DNA of 64,000 nucleotides from Metellina segmentata. Its lineage: Eukaryota > Arthropoda > Arachnida > Araneae > Tetragnathidae. Position 1 is the stretch's first letter. Each line of letters opens with the position of its first letter. Shown in pieces: positions 13,201 through 23,240 of this stretch. Both the position numbers and the translations under genes were made by a program. Under the pieces are notes generated by a model. It was not told where the DNA came from. It did no database searches and worked only from the letters and a program-made list of their open reading frames with translations. The DNA lies in NCBI GenBank assembly GCA_947359465.1, contig OX375872.1, positions 83,508,931-83,572,930 on the forward strand. Direction: 5' to 3'.

Positions 13201-16200
13201 CAGGTACTATTTTGCATTCTACAAACTTTGTTGCACAAGTTGGTCAAAAAGTATCCGAGCACAATTCTTCTTTAATGTTCCTTTAGTCGAACCAAAATTA
13301 TCATTCGATACATTATAATGTATACTATTCAGAAATGTGCCTCACATTTGAATAAGACATCGCCATCTTTTTATTTCGATATTATATCCAAATGTTCAAA
13401 TATCATCATTGACTTGTTAAGTAAGGAAACGACTTGCCCGTCGTAGTTAGGCTAAATACCTCTATTTTTGTTCTAATACGACCACAGTAACCAATTATTT
13501 TTTTAGAAAAACCTATCGTGGTCCTAATTAATATTTACGATTTTAAAAATGTAGGTGTGCAGATACTTTTTGACCGGTGATAAAAATGAAATTTATTTTG
13601 ATAAAGTATACAAATACAAATCCCCAACTTTTCAATTGATTTCATGTTATACAACATAAAATAGCAAAATAAATGCACACTTTTAAGCAGATTTTAAAGA
13701 GGTTCGAGCTTTTTATAGAAACCCAATATTGCCTCTATCGTGTAAGCTTGAATAAATGACCATCGTTAATACGCATAATGATATTTTTTTGTGCAGCTAT
13801 GCTCTTATAAGTGCTCAAAATAGTAAAAAATTGTTATTGTAAACAAGATAAAAAAACGTAAATTAGATAAACTGTTGTATGATGTATGACCCCATTAATC
13901 AAATGCAACATTTATTCGCTCATTATTTGAACATATTTTGCGAAGGTGTTGGGAGAGGTGGAGAGGGGGTTTGAGTTCGATAATAAATTCCGAAACCAGC
14001 CTCATGTGCAAAACAAGTTCTTGTGCCCATTAAATACAATAGTACAGGGGAAGGCCACCATCATAAAGTATGTATTTCAAGTTCTAATTAGTTCTAAATT
14101 TGTATATGTTACTCTTGCTATATTTTCTTTCGAATTCCATGACTATTTCTGATGTAAATGTATAATATACCCCTTCCACTGAAATAGACGGAGCATGTGG
14201 GCTGAGTCGCTGTCGTAAGATCTCTGAAGGGTAAATTACGTGGACATTCGAATCGACTTAGCATATTGGCTGTCGAATCGCAGATTAGGGTTTTAAATCA
14301 CGGTGGATAATCACTTTAACCAATCAATTATTTAGGATTCATATTTTTACCCACAACCACGTGACAGATCTTCATACCGAGCAAACTGGAAGAAATAGCA
14401 TGAAGCTGCGGGCATATGCTCCGTTTATTACATTATAAGATCGATGAATATACTATGCAACACAGTTGAACTGTAGCTTACACGAATCAAGGCCGATTTC
14501 AATCCCTATTTTTAGGTAACATCCTTATTTTAGGAAACTAACACTTTTTAGGAGTGGATAAATGCTTATTTTCCCGTGAAAAGAGATACATTGTCACGCA
14601 ATCAAAGCGCTATAGCTAATTTTTATTTTTTGATCCAAAATTCTCTTAATCTTTAAACAGCCGTAAAATGAAAAATGTTTTTTTTTGATCAGTTAATGAG
14701 TCTGCTGTAAGCCGACGATATGTGAAAGTCGCATGGCGCAGAATAAAACCTAAGCGAGGCATCGATGTTACAAAGATAGTGTTTAATGATACGTAGTCTC
14801 AATAAAATGAATAAGAATACGTAGAAATTCGTGTTTCTGTTGTTGCGACATCCCTTCTGTAGATTTTTGTGGTCCTGTTGCAACATATCCCTTTTTGAAG
14901 TGTTTTTCATTTCATAAATTAAAAACTTATCCATTTCCTGGAATGAGGCTACATGAAAATAAATGCAGGAAGTAACGCGGAATTCTGCAAGAACTAATTC
15001 CCTGCAAATGTACGAATGAAATAAAATTCTACGTTTAGTAAATCCCATAACTTAATGTTATATCTGTAAAAAATCTTAATGTTACGTGAAGGAACCTTAA
15101 AAAGTCCCGAAAGGCTTGACATCGATTGTAATCTTGCAATCCATTCAAAATTTAATTACTCCTATATATGAAAAATTATCTCAAAGTAAATGTGCCGTAA
15201 ATTCCCTATTATATATCTGTATATTTAATGGAAGTTCTACATAGTAACGTGAATTTCCAGTGAGTTTCTATAAGTAATCTCAAAAACCCGCCCTCCCCTT
15301 AACAAGGATAAACAAGTTCATTGGATAGGCGAATTTAGAAATGTGTGTGGCTAACTAAAAATAAAGCCAAATTCTAATAATATTCATTTAGCTTTACCTA
15401 GAGTGACAGGCACTCTAGCTTTACCTAATGCAGTAGGGAGTCACAAATCTTCCCGAAGGACTTCTAGATTGGGTCTTCATATATTTATATGTCACGAAGG
15501 TGAAACCAAGAAACTCGCAGGCTACTGACCCAACCAGAGCAGCCATGAAGATATCCGTAATACACAGCTTATCGGCTTATCGTTGTGGTGGCCAGTTGGG
15601 CCTCGGTAGCCTAATCAGAAGAGTAACGGATTAGCAACCAGAGGGTTGCGAGTTCCAAACTCAATCCAACCGAAAACCGTCATGTAAGCGGGGACTGCTT
15701 CACGTCAAATCTGTCGTGGCCTCAAATGTTTTCACGTTGGCATGGTGGGGAAGTTTGGGGAGTAGGATACTTGATCAGGTGTTCACCCCGTCATCTGACC
15801 GTGGTTCAAAATTACAAGGTGATATACTCGTATCTTTCGCTTCGGGATTGATCCCGGAACGTCGCCAATAGCCCTGTGTGTTTTCCGGTGTGATGATAAT
15901 TAACTACCTAATTGTTCAACTAAGAAGCGAATATAATGGATCAATTTTAACTTTAGACTACTATTATTAAGACAGTGGTAATCACCAGGATGTTATAAAG
16001 ATATTTCAAAAAAGATGGTTGGATTGAAAATTTGAATCGCACTCTCAAAGGCAATGCATTCTCTCTAAAGAAGGTTAGAAGGTCGCGGATTTGTGTAAAT
16101 GCGCTTGTCGCAGTAAGAGCTTAGATTGTTATTAGCTTAATATGAAAATAAACAGGATCTGCAAAACAGTAGGTTTCTTTTTATCCAGTAGCGTAGACAG

Positions 16201-18774
16201 GATTGTTGCCAGCTGGGCATGTGAGACAAAACAATTTGATGCACGAGGAAAATATGAACCAAACTGAAATTGTTTTCAATTTCAAAAGTCTTTATATTTT
16301 ATACAATTCTAACTATGGCCTTTATATATTGAGCCGTGATAGCCCGCTTGGAAGAGTAGTGAACTAGAAACCGGAGGGTTGAAGTTCAAATTTAACCAAA
16401 GACCGTCGTGTACGGCTGGTGCACATTATATCTGGTGTGGCCTCAAATACCCTCACATTGGCGTGGTGTGGAAGTTTGGAGAGTGGGGCGCCAGTTCACA
16501 TGTAACCTCGTCATCTGACCTTGGTTCAAAATTACGTGGTGTTGTCCTCGGATATTTCCATTCGGGGTTGATACCTGACCGTCGCCAATAGCCCGTTAGG
16601 CTAGACCTCCACTTGCGGTTTCTAGTCGCGCGATTTTTCAGTCTCAAAAATAAAACTCATTGTTTCAAATACAAGTGTACAAACTTGCGGCTAAACAATC
16701 GCAGCGATTAAAAAGTTGAAACCGGTCCTATTTTCGCTGCGACGCGACTTATCTTTCTACCCAGTAAATCACACAGACAGGCATGGACGTGCACCCACTT
16801 ACGATTGTTCTGTCGTGCGTTTTTCAAGGTCAGCTTTTCTTATACATCAAATTATGTTTTTTATTCCCCTAATTCAAATTTCTATAGTTGCGATCGTTGA
16901 AGATAGTAAAAATTTCAACGGATTGGAAATGTGGAAAATTTTACACCAGATCGATACCTTAAATGTGATTTTCTTTAAATAAATAATTAAATAATCAAAT
17001 GGTAAATAGTTAAATAATAAATCTTTCTGGTATCGATCTGACGTAGAATTTTACGCAAATTATGTTTGAATCTGCGGAAAATTTTACACCAGTGATTTTA
17101 CACCCTAGATACCTAAAATGTGATTTTCTTTAAATAAATAATTAAACAATCAAATGGTAAATAATTAAATAATAAATCTGTTTTTGTAATCGATCTGGCG
17201 TATAACTTTACGCTGATTTGAAATTCGTTGAAATTTTTACTCTATCTTCAACGATTGCAAAGATAGAAACTTGAATTAGGGGAATAAAAAACATAATTTA
17301 ATCTAATTCAGAGATTTATCTATTGCAGTGTGTGCACCTTGTAGATTTTCTGCGACTAGAAATCACAAGGGTAGGCCTAGCCTTATATTACTTCAGTGCG
17401 ACGTTCATTAAATACCTACAGCTATCTACCTACCTTTATATATTAATTTTGTCCTTTGATCAATTATCCTAAAAAGATTGCCGTGGTTCAAAATTACGAG
17501 GTGTTGTCCTCGGATCTTTTCCTTAAGGGACTGATCCCGGACCGTCGTCAATAGCCCGTTGTGTTGCTCTAGTACGACGTTAACTAAAATTACCAATTAC
17601 CAATTACCTAAAAAGATTGACGTAAGTAAGAAAAGGACATTTCAATTGATAGAAATAGATATAATAGTAAAATGATTGGTAGGTAGGTAGTTAATTAACG
17701 TCGCATTGGAGCAACACAACAGGCTATTGACGAAGGACCGGAATCAATCTAAAAGGAAAGATTGAAGGACAAGCATCTCGTAATTTTGAACCACTGTCAG
17801 ATGACAAGATCAACATCTGAGCTAACATCTTACTCTTCAAGCTTCCACTATACGCTAACATGAGGACATTTGAGGTCATGGCAGATTTAACGTGCACTAG
17901 CTCCTACGTACCGACGATCTTCGGTTGGACCTAGTTTCGAACTCACAACACTCCGGTTGTTAATCCGCTACTGGGCTACTGCGGCCACATAAAATGATTG
18001 TGTTCGTCAAATTTATATGGCAATTCACATTAAATAGTCAAACATTGTTTCTCGAAAATCGCCTGTTACTTTTTCCGTCACTTTTTAATCGTTGATACAA
18101 TTATAAATATGCGATATAGATTTATTTTTTTTCACACTGACATAACTATCTTCATGCTTTTATATTTTTAAGCAAATGTGGTTAACTCAATAAAACACCT
18201 ATTGACTAATCAAATGGCTTTAATTTTATTTTAACACACGAAAAAGAGTGCATTTTTAATTTTATCTGGATAAAGATATCAAAACAAGAAACTAATACTT
18301 TCGGGGGGGGGTCTCTACTCCCGCTACACCACAGTTCTCAAAACCTTCACCAATATTTTCAATAATTCTATTCATAAAAAATTGTACTTTATGTAATGTC
18401 TTTCATTTTCTTTTTCAGTATTAAAAACTTCATCGCGCCTGTCGTACTTCTCAACAAGTGGCACTTCATTCGTCGTGACAGGCATTATTGCAATAGTCGT
18501 CCTGGCAGCCATATTTTTGGCAGTTCTTTCGTACTGCAGAGGAAAGACACAGAAAGATGTGGAGTTAGGCAGACCAGCTTTCAAAGAGGAACGCAGTAAT
18601 ATAAAACCCAGTCTGACGCATATCATGCAGAACGGGGAAAAGTGCACTGTCCCTTTCCCAGAAATGAGCGATCCACAGTCGAAGTCGAAACTCTTGTGTG
18701 GCGAATCTACGTGCGGTTATGAAACAGAAAACCAAATTTCAAAATCGGCGCGCGTGAAAACATATGTTCATTGA
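4145..18774 (+). CDS. FGFRL1: FGFRL1-like receptor (kinase-less FGF receptor relative), 7 coding exons
   Basis: Joining 4145-4256, 6096-6377, 6493-6558, 8681-8959, 9749-9870, 12951-13203 and 18419-18774 gives one open frame of 489 residues; every junction has GT/AG and matching phase (1,1,1,1,0,1). The order is signal peptide (about 1-35), Ig1 (C64-C113, W77), linker, Ig2 (C178-C228, W190), Ig3 (C274-C351, W288), one membrane span (about 389-410) and a 79-residue tail with no kinase. Ig2 has the FGFR-like CVASGQPKPHIFWFKNG stretch. Human FGFRL1 is about 504 residues with the same layout; the family binds FGF and heparan sulfate at the cell surface and acts in adhesion and signal tuning. An in-frame TGA directly before the ATG fixes the start exon. 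The His-rich end of vertebrate FGFRL1 is absent. Another three-Ig receptor is possible but less likely. Confidence 0.85.
4671..5086. mobile_element. MITE of the GACGAGATATCTC family
   Basis: It has the same inner palindromic units as 1406-2162 and degraded ends (accttcaagtgg; gtcgagacaaccatc). It lies in the first FGFRL1-like intron. An inner inverted pair (ggcaatatcttgatacacga and its reverse near 4945-4964) adds hairpin potential. Confidence 0.6.
6096..6377 (+). CDS. FGFRL1: FGFRL1-like coding exon 2: Ig domain 1
   Basis: Acceptor cccacag at 6095, donor GACA|gtaagt at 6377, phase 1 on both sides. It encodes a complete I-set Ig fold: first Cys in LRCPIE, Trp in VEWQRG, second Cys in AGTYTCEG. 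NKS and NIT are candidate N-glycosylation sites. Confidence 0.87.
6493..6558 (+). CDS. FGFRL1: FGFRL1-like coding exon 3: Ig1-Ig2 linker
   Basis: A 66-bp phase 1-1 exon (tacag| ... GTCT|gtaagt) encoding an Asn-rich linker of 22 residues. It is too short to show up as an ORF and was found because the frame and phases of exons 2 and 4 accept it. It sits where FGFRs have the acid-box linker, but has only three acidic residues. As a phase 1-1 exon it could be skipped without breaking the frame. Confidence 0.72.
6615..6915 (+). repeat. SINE family 1 copy
   Basis: tRNA-like head (gaagagtagctgattaacag, then gagttcaaaattcgatcc), body and a 3' end near gcctgttgtattgctccag. It lies in the intron after exon 3. 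Confidence 0.72.
7792..7889 (-). repeat. SINE family 1 fragment
   Basis: The 3' half only, reverse orientation (gaacaacacaacgggctatag and the following 80 bp). Confidence 0.6.
8073..8316 (+). repeat. SINE family 1 copy, head truncated
   Basis: The body matches the family (gtttggagagtgggatgcca, tcgtcatctgaccgtgatc). It is more diverged than other copies and ends in the intron shortly before exon 4. Confidence 0.66.
8681..8959 (+). CDS. FGFRL1: FGFRL1-like coding exon 4: Ig domain 2
   Basis: Acceptor ttttcacag at 8680, donor ACAG|gtaagc, phase 1-1. It encodes Ig2 with Cys in TFHCVASG, Trp in IFWFKNG and Cys in GIYKCIARN. The basic start (IKKR) resembles the heparin-binding stretch at the same place in FGFR and FGFRL1 Ig2. 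Confidence 0.88.
9749..9870 (+). CDS. FGFRL1: FGFRL1-like coding exon 5: first half of Ig domain 3
   Basis: Acceptor ttccacag at 9748; the exon ends CATATAAAG|gtacta, phase 0. It encodes the first strands of Ig3, with Cys in IFWCVVNSKPE. The domain Trp is the first codon of the next exon, so the intron falls just before it. Confidence 0.82.
9957..10165 (+). repeat. SINE family 2 copy with tRNA-like head
   Basis: gccgtcttgcctcagtgg, then gcagcggttcgattcc (a good B box), then the block also seen at 107-270 and 37540-37690. This is probably the most complete copy of the family in the window. Confidence 0.6.
10442..10728 (+). repeat. SINE family 1 copy
   Basis: Head gccgctgtagagtaacggat with gagttcaactcc, then the body, then an end near cgttatgtcgctccagttcg. 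Confidence 0.7.
10845..11140 (+). repeat. SINE family 1 copy
   Basis: Head gtagccgtgttcgaagagta with B box gcgagttcgaagcct, body and 3' end. It lies immediately next to an opposite-strand copy. Confidence 0.72.
11157..11410 (-). repeat. SINE family 1 copy, reverse
   Basis: Reverse copy starting with the tail (gcaacacaatgggcttttgg) and ending in the head (gagtttcgaactcgc). With 10845-11140 it forms a tail-to-tail inverted pair. Confidence 0.72.
11590..11883 (-). repeat. SINE family 1 copy, reverse, with intact A box
   Basis: On the reverse strand the head reads GGTAGCCCGGCTGGAAGAGT, a close match to a tRNA A box. This supports a tRNA origin and Pol III transcription of the family. Confidence 0.74.
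11943..12440. mobile_element. Possible hAT-type MITE
   Basis: Inverted ends: catacgccccgggagcagaa near 11949 and ttctgcacctggggcatacg near 12411. The inside has no transposase and is rich in ttttt and gcagaac motifs. I see no clean 8-bp duplication, so the superfamily is a guess. Confidence 0.45.
12714..12886. mobile_element. TTAA-flanked MITE, 173 bp
   Basis: TTAA at 12710-12713 and 12887-12890. Ends CTCTCCGAGTGGTTGTCTCG and, inverted, TCACTTGGAGGG. This is the cleanest short copy of the family and lies 64 bp before FGFRL1-like exon 6. Confidence 0.75.
12951..13203 (+). CDS. FGFRL1: FGFRL1-like coding exon 6: second half of Ig domain 3
   Basis: Acceptor tattttccag at 12950; first codon TGG (W288). 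WLKKLNKEE follows the same pattern as the WLKRVEYG region of vertebrate FGFRL1, and EEDSGTYVCLALNDKGF carries the second Ig3 Cys. Donor ACAG|gtacta, phase 1. The exon starts 64 bp after a TTAA-flanked MITE (12714-12886). Confidence 0.84.
13204..15596. other. FGFRL1-like intron 6, first part
   Basis: AT-rich intron sequence. A reverse-strand ORF of 119 codons (14689-15048) has no recognised domain and is probably chance. No repeat family is clear here. Confidence 0.4.
15597..15910 (+). repeat. SINE family 1 copy
   Basis: Head gcctcggtagcctaatcaga, tag box gggttgcgagttcc, full body, end near ccctgtgtgttttccgg. In intron 6. Confidence 0.72.
16333..17412 (+). repeat. SINE family 1 copy split by a foldback MITE
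   Basis: The SINE head and body run 16333-16598 (up to gcccgtta) and the SINE tail resumes at 17383 (ttatattacttcagtgcgac). The 784 bp between them are a separate insertion with TTA on both sides. Confidence 0.78.
16599..17382. mobile_element. Foldback MITE with TTA target duplication (PIF/Harbinger-like)
   Basis: Ends: GGCTAGACCTCCACTTGCGG and the inverse of CAAGGGTAGGCCTAGCC; TTA at 16596-16598 and 17383-17385. The arms continue inward (attcccctaattcaaatttc against gaattaggggaat), so most of the element can fold back. The middle has two direct copies of an AT-rich block around atgtgattttctttaaataa. TTA duplications are typical of PIF/Harbinger elements. Confidence 0.78.
17481..17590 (+). 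repeat. SINE family 1 fragment (3' part)
   Basis: Begins gccgtggttcaaaattacga and runs to gttaactaaaattacc. It is very close in sequence to the copies at 54.9-55.6 kb. Confidence 0.7.
17675..17985 (-). repeat. SINE family 1 copy, reverse
   Basis: Tail gtcgcattggagcaacacaa, body, and a head near gctactgggctactgcggcc, in intron 6 of the FGFRL1-like gene. Confidence 0.72.
18419..18774 (+). CDS. FGFRL1: FGFRL1-like coding exon 7: membrane span and cytoplasmic tail
   Basis: Acceptor tttttcag at 18418, phase 1. It encodes a Ser/Thr-rich stalk, a membrane helix (about 389-410), CRGK, then a 79-residue tail ending in KTYVH and a TGA stop at 18772-18774. There is no kinase domain and no His-rich tail. 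Confidence 0.84.
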
Positions 18775-19225
18775 TCATCGACATTTCTGAGCAATTATGT
18801 AGACAAACGTAATGAAACTTGTGACGTTCTCAATTTTTTTTTGCTCGGCATTATGGAGCCAAAGATGCATGTGTTCAAAGAAGAAAGTCGAAGATATCTG
18901 AAACAAAGTTTGACAAAGAATGATAGGAGCATCAGGCTTGCTTTGTTCCGAATCAAATCAGAACAATTAAAGTATCTAAATGGAATTACAAAAAGTATAG
19001 CCCTGTTTATATCAAACAAAAGGGTATAATATTTAACTAATACCATTTATAAAGAATATTTACGCTTCTCACGGTCAAGCGTTTTGCTACGTACGAATTG
19101 ATATAGCAAAACAGTTCTACACTGTTTATTCACAACAGAGCAACATCGAAGTAAACTGATCTCATCTGTACAAATATCCATTATCATATGTAATATACTC
19201 CATAATAAAGTTTTTAACTACTATG
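18775..19225 (+). other. FGFRL1-like 3' UTR
   Basis: Non-coding sequence after the stop. An AATAAA in cataataaag at about 19204 is the likely polyadenylation signal; the cleavage site is estimated. A Tc1-type element starts at 19304, just beyond. Confidence 0.55.
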
Positions 19226-19303
19226 TGCACTTTTTATTATACATTATGTGATCATTTTTACTCCTATATGTTTTATCATCAAATCTAATTGTTAGTAGAT
19301 ATA

Positions 19304-20820
19304 CACGTCCAAAATTACCTTTACACACCCAAAAATAATTATATTCTATGAAGCATTATCGGCCAATTAGAAGCAGGGCAGACAATTATGGAAGCAGCGA
19401 GATGTGTGAATATTTCACGACAGACAGTCTCTGCGCGATGGAAACAGTTTCAGAACTGTTGTAAGGAGGCCTGGATAAAGTCGTCAACGTATAACAACTG
19501 CTCCTCAAGATTGATATATGGCAATAACTGCTCTTAGTAACAAGAAGTCTACTGTTCGGCAGTTGCATTCAGAGCTTGCAGCCGCCACGGAAACTGTTGT
19601 ATCACGGCAAACTGTATACAAAAGGCCTTTATGTCAGAAAGCCGAGGTTATGCATTCCACTGTCTTTAAAACACAAGAGGGATCGCTTTAATTAGTGCAA
19701 AGGACATCAGAACCGGAGTCAACACCAATTGAATTGGTGCGATAGCTCTATAGTATTGGACTGTATTATAATGTAAGCAAATCGTTGCAACAAAAACAAC
19801 CTTTATTAATAGCAAACTTAACAACGTCGTGGATCGACCACTCTCATCTAGGCTAAGGAAGCCTAGTACAAATTAGGGCTAAGGAAGCCGCGCGTTCTTA
19901 AGCTCTATGAGAGTACCTCTCTCCTCCGTCTCTCAAGCCTCAATGGCACCCACGCGCTCACACAGCGCCCTTTACAATATAGAGATTTAACACCAATGGA
20001 CCCGTGTTCTCTTTACTGATGAGTCGAGGTTTAGTTTAACATTTGATTCTAAACGCTTTAACATCTGGAGACAGTCAGGAACGCAAAATCTTCCTTCTAA
20101 CATTATGGAATGACCGTTTTGGTAGTGCAGGTATGATGATGTGGGGAGGAATAATCATGGATGGACGTACGCCCGAACACATTTTCAACAGAGGATCTGA
20201 CTGGCAAAAGATCGATATGAGGTCTTAGAACGTTATGTAATACTTTTCAGACGTGCATAGGGATCCGATTTTTTATTTTATTGACGATAATGTTCGTCCA
20301 CACCGAGCAAACCTCGTTGACGAATTCCTTGAAAATGAAGCCATTGAGCGTATACCGTGGCCAGTAAAATCTCCTGATTTGAACAAAATTGAGAACTTAT
20401 GAGACTACCTTGGAAAAGTAGTTGCATGGAGACATCCTCCTAGACATAAATGCCCTAAAAGCCACATTGCTGGAGGAGTGGAACTTAATTCCCCAAACTG
20501 TGGTTAACAACATTGCCAGCATGTAATCACGTTGCGATATGTGTGTACAAGTCAGCTGCGATCACATTCCATATTAAATTCATAAGCCTTAATTTTTTTC
20601 TGAGTTATTAATTTTTTTTAACTCTCCTTGTCACATATTATTACCATTTTTATGGTTTCATGCAGCAGTTTTATATCATGCAGTGTTCTTAAATGTTTTT
20701 CCTTTGGATTCATGTGTTATGATGTTATGTCTCATCCCATACAAATTCATAAGATTATAGTTTACAGTATCCGAGAAATCCGTGATTCTATGCAAGTAAA
20801 GATAATTTTGGACACCAGTG
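19304..20820 (+). mobile_element. Tc1-type transposon with decayed transposase
   Basis: Ends CACGTCCAAAATTA and, inverted, TAATTTTGGACACCAGTG, each next to TA (19302-19303, 20821-20822). Inside are Tc1 pieces: an HTH-like EAGQTIMEAARCVNISRQTV, WTRVLFTDESRF (first catalytic Asp), GMMMWGGIIMDGRTP and FIDDNVRPHRANLVDEFLE (second Asp; N-H replaced by D-N in places). Stops and frameshifts break the frame, and a 259-bp insert splits it at 19730. Confidence 0.8.
19730..19988. mobile_element. 259-bp insert in the Tc1 transposase with 9-bp duplication
   Basis: aacaccaat occurs at 19721-19729 and again at 19989-19997. Removing the insert and one repeat restores the transposase reading QNRSQHQ-WTRVLF. 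Inside, 19772-19976 reads on the reverse strand as TGTAAA...AATAAA...TTACA, resembling a short LTR. The class is uncertain. Confidence 0.6.
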
Positions 20821-20829
20821 TAGATCAAT

Positions 20830-21600
20830 GTATAGATTTTAAACTGAGATAAAACACAGAAACAAAAGTATCGGTTATTATTTAATTGAAAAACTGTTCA
20901 TAAATTTGCCTGCAATTTTATATCTATGAACTTTATCCCATAATAACAGTAATATATTCGAAAATATGTTTGAGTATAAAGCTTGTTCTTTAAAAATATC
21001 TTTTAAATATTGTATCTCGAGCAAAATAAATGTAAAAATTTTGGCCTAATGAAGACTAAATTTTAATTTTTTAATGATAAAATTATACACATTTCAATAA
21101 ACAATTAATAAGACATAACGTTAAACGATAAATAGTCTCATCTTTAACCTTCTTAGTTACAAACAAAAGTTGGTGACTTGTATTTCTATTTATTCAGTCA
21201 ACTAATACTTCTGCTTACTCGAATTACGTCAATAATTCATTTTTTAGTATAATTTTACATTTTTAGACCTTAGAATCAAACTTGAACATATTAATATCAA
21301 GAGTTTATTCATGAGAGTAAATAAATCTAAATTTTATTTTATCCATTATTTTATTAACTATAACCATATTACTTAAGAACAAAATTTTGTTTTATTAAAT
21401 GTAGCATTTCGAATGTGTACTGTTACTCTTACTGGAATTGGAAATTTATAAACTAAAAACGTTAATTATTAATTGGCGAAAGGTTCCAATCTCTAATCAC
21501 TTAAAACGTTTTATTAAGTCCTATTACAAAATGTAACAGGACAGTTTTTTTTTTTTCATAAAAATAGCAATGCTTGTATAAACTTGAGTATCCAAAAATT
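20830..21600. other. AT-rich spacer
   Basis: Low-complexity AT-rich DNA after the Tc1-type element. No gene or repeat recognised. Confidence 0.4.
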
Positions 21601-21607
21601 ATAAATG

Positions 21608-22160
21608 CTATTTGCAGAACTGTGTGTGTGGAAACAAGATATATTTTTTACTTTTCATTGTTACTACAACTCGCATACAGAGAATTCGATGCAAGCTGTT
21701 GCATATGAGAAAATGTATTGGAGTTCTAAGTACTGTAGCTTGAAACGTTTTTGAATCTCCCCTGTACAGAACCTTAACAAGAGTGGTTGAAAAAGTATTC
21801 AAATACTTTCGGTCATTGGTATTTTGGACAAAATGAAGCGAATCTGCAATCATTCTAGCTTTCACGGTTAGTGATCTAATGTTGTTCACGGTAAAGTCTC
21901 GAAAATTAGGCACGTTGTTATTTTGATTGGATGTAACCTTGACACACGTCCTCGTATTGGCAACCGTTTTGCTATCATTTCAAAATCTAAACTCTTGTCT
22001 CCATTTGATGCTTCATACTTAAATTCCAGTGCATCAAAACCAAGACAGCACACAAAAGTATAATTACTCTCTTTGGCACAATCGGATATTCGTTTGATTT
22101 TCAATAGGACCTCTAGATGTCCATTGCTAAGTTTCAAATAATTAATATAGAAAGATTTTT
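21608..22160 (-). pseudogene. Unassigned coding-like segment, reverse strand
   Basis: From about 22160 to 21890 the reverse strand reads an open, non-repetitive frame (FYINYLKLSNGHLEVLLKIK, then YTFVCCLGFDALEF), continuing after a frame change to about 21610. A possible acceptor (tgacag) precedes it. I do not recognise the family; it could be a TE fragment, a broken exon or chance. Confidence 0.3.
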
Positions 22161-22268
22161 CCGTGTTTGTCTGTCAATCTTTATAGTTTTTGTTTCTGGA
22201 TGTAAGCGTTATTGATCCAAACGTTCTCTAATGTATAAGAATCTGGTTTACTATAACAAGCTTCAATT

Positions 22269-23240
22269 ATGAATCTGTTTTCAAGCACGCTTTCTATTGT
22301 AGCTATCAGAATCTTCCTTAGTGTGAACAGGATTCGAGCTCATTACGAGCAACTTTCAGAGTTTGAAAGCGGTCGTATCATTGGATTGAAAGAGGCAGGT
22401 TGGGCAAATCGAAGAATCGCTCGTCATGTGAGTCGAAGCGATGCGGCGATTAGAAGATGCTGGCAAGAGTGGGTGGACAGTAGCAGATTTCAGCGTCATG
22501 ATGCTAGCGGTCGACGTAGGGCCACAACAGATCGCTAGGACAGAGTGATTGTCAGATCAGCTGTCACCGCGCCTGATTAATCGCTATCAACCATCAGTCG
22601 TGCGACCCACACACGAGTGTCCACCATGACCATTCACAGACGGCTGAGAGAGCGAAATCTACGCTCGTACCGACCGTTACGCCACCTGCCACTCACGCCT
22701 GCACACTGTCGAGCCAGATTACAGTGGTGCTTGGCAAGATCAGGCTGAAATGATACTGACTGGGGACGTATAGTCTTTAGCGACGAATCCCGCTTCCAAC
22801 TGTGTCCTGACGTTCATCAAAGACGTGTCTGGAGACGCCCAGGGCAGCGTGCCGATCCTGCTTTCACTATTGCACACCACACGGGCCCTCAACAAGGAGT
22901 TATGGTCTGGGGTGCCATTTCCATTGATAGCTGGACCCCTTTGGTCGTCATTAGAGGTACACTTACTGCACAGCGGTACGTTGACGACATTCTGAGACCT
23001 GCTTTGCTACCGTTCCTTTCGCAGTACCCTGGGCTTATTTTTCAGCAAGACAATGCCAGACCACATACGGTATGTGTTGCTATGAACTGTCTTCAAGCTT
23101 GTCAAACACTTGCTTGGCCAGCCAGATCATCAGATCTCTCTCCCATCGAGCATGTCTGCGATATGATGGGAAGGCGACTGCATCCGGTAGGGAATGTTGA
23201 TGACGTAGTCCGACAATTGGAGCAAATTTGGCATTTATGA
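22269..23240 (+). pseudogene. Tc1/mariner transposase, broken
   Basis: N-terminal HTH (FESGRIIGLKEAGWANRRIA), then RIVFSDESRFQLC (first Asp), VMVWGAISIDSWTPLV, FQQDNARPHT (second Asp) and WPARSSDLSPIEHVCDMMGR (third acidic residue as Glu). An in-frame TAG follows the linker near 22536 and a TGA replaces a Trp near 22748. The C-terminus is cut after QLEQIW by extra bases. This type is abundant in spider genomes; it is not a host gene. Confidence 0.88.

Noticed and set aside
14689..15048. 119-codon reverse ORF in FGFRL1-like intron 6
   Set aside because: No recognised domain, AT-driven composition and no splice context; probably chance.
18795..19046. 83-codon reverse ORF
   Set aside because: Lies in the 3' UTR of the FGFRL1-like gene on the opposite strand with no homology that I recognise.
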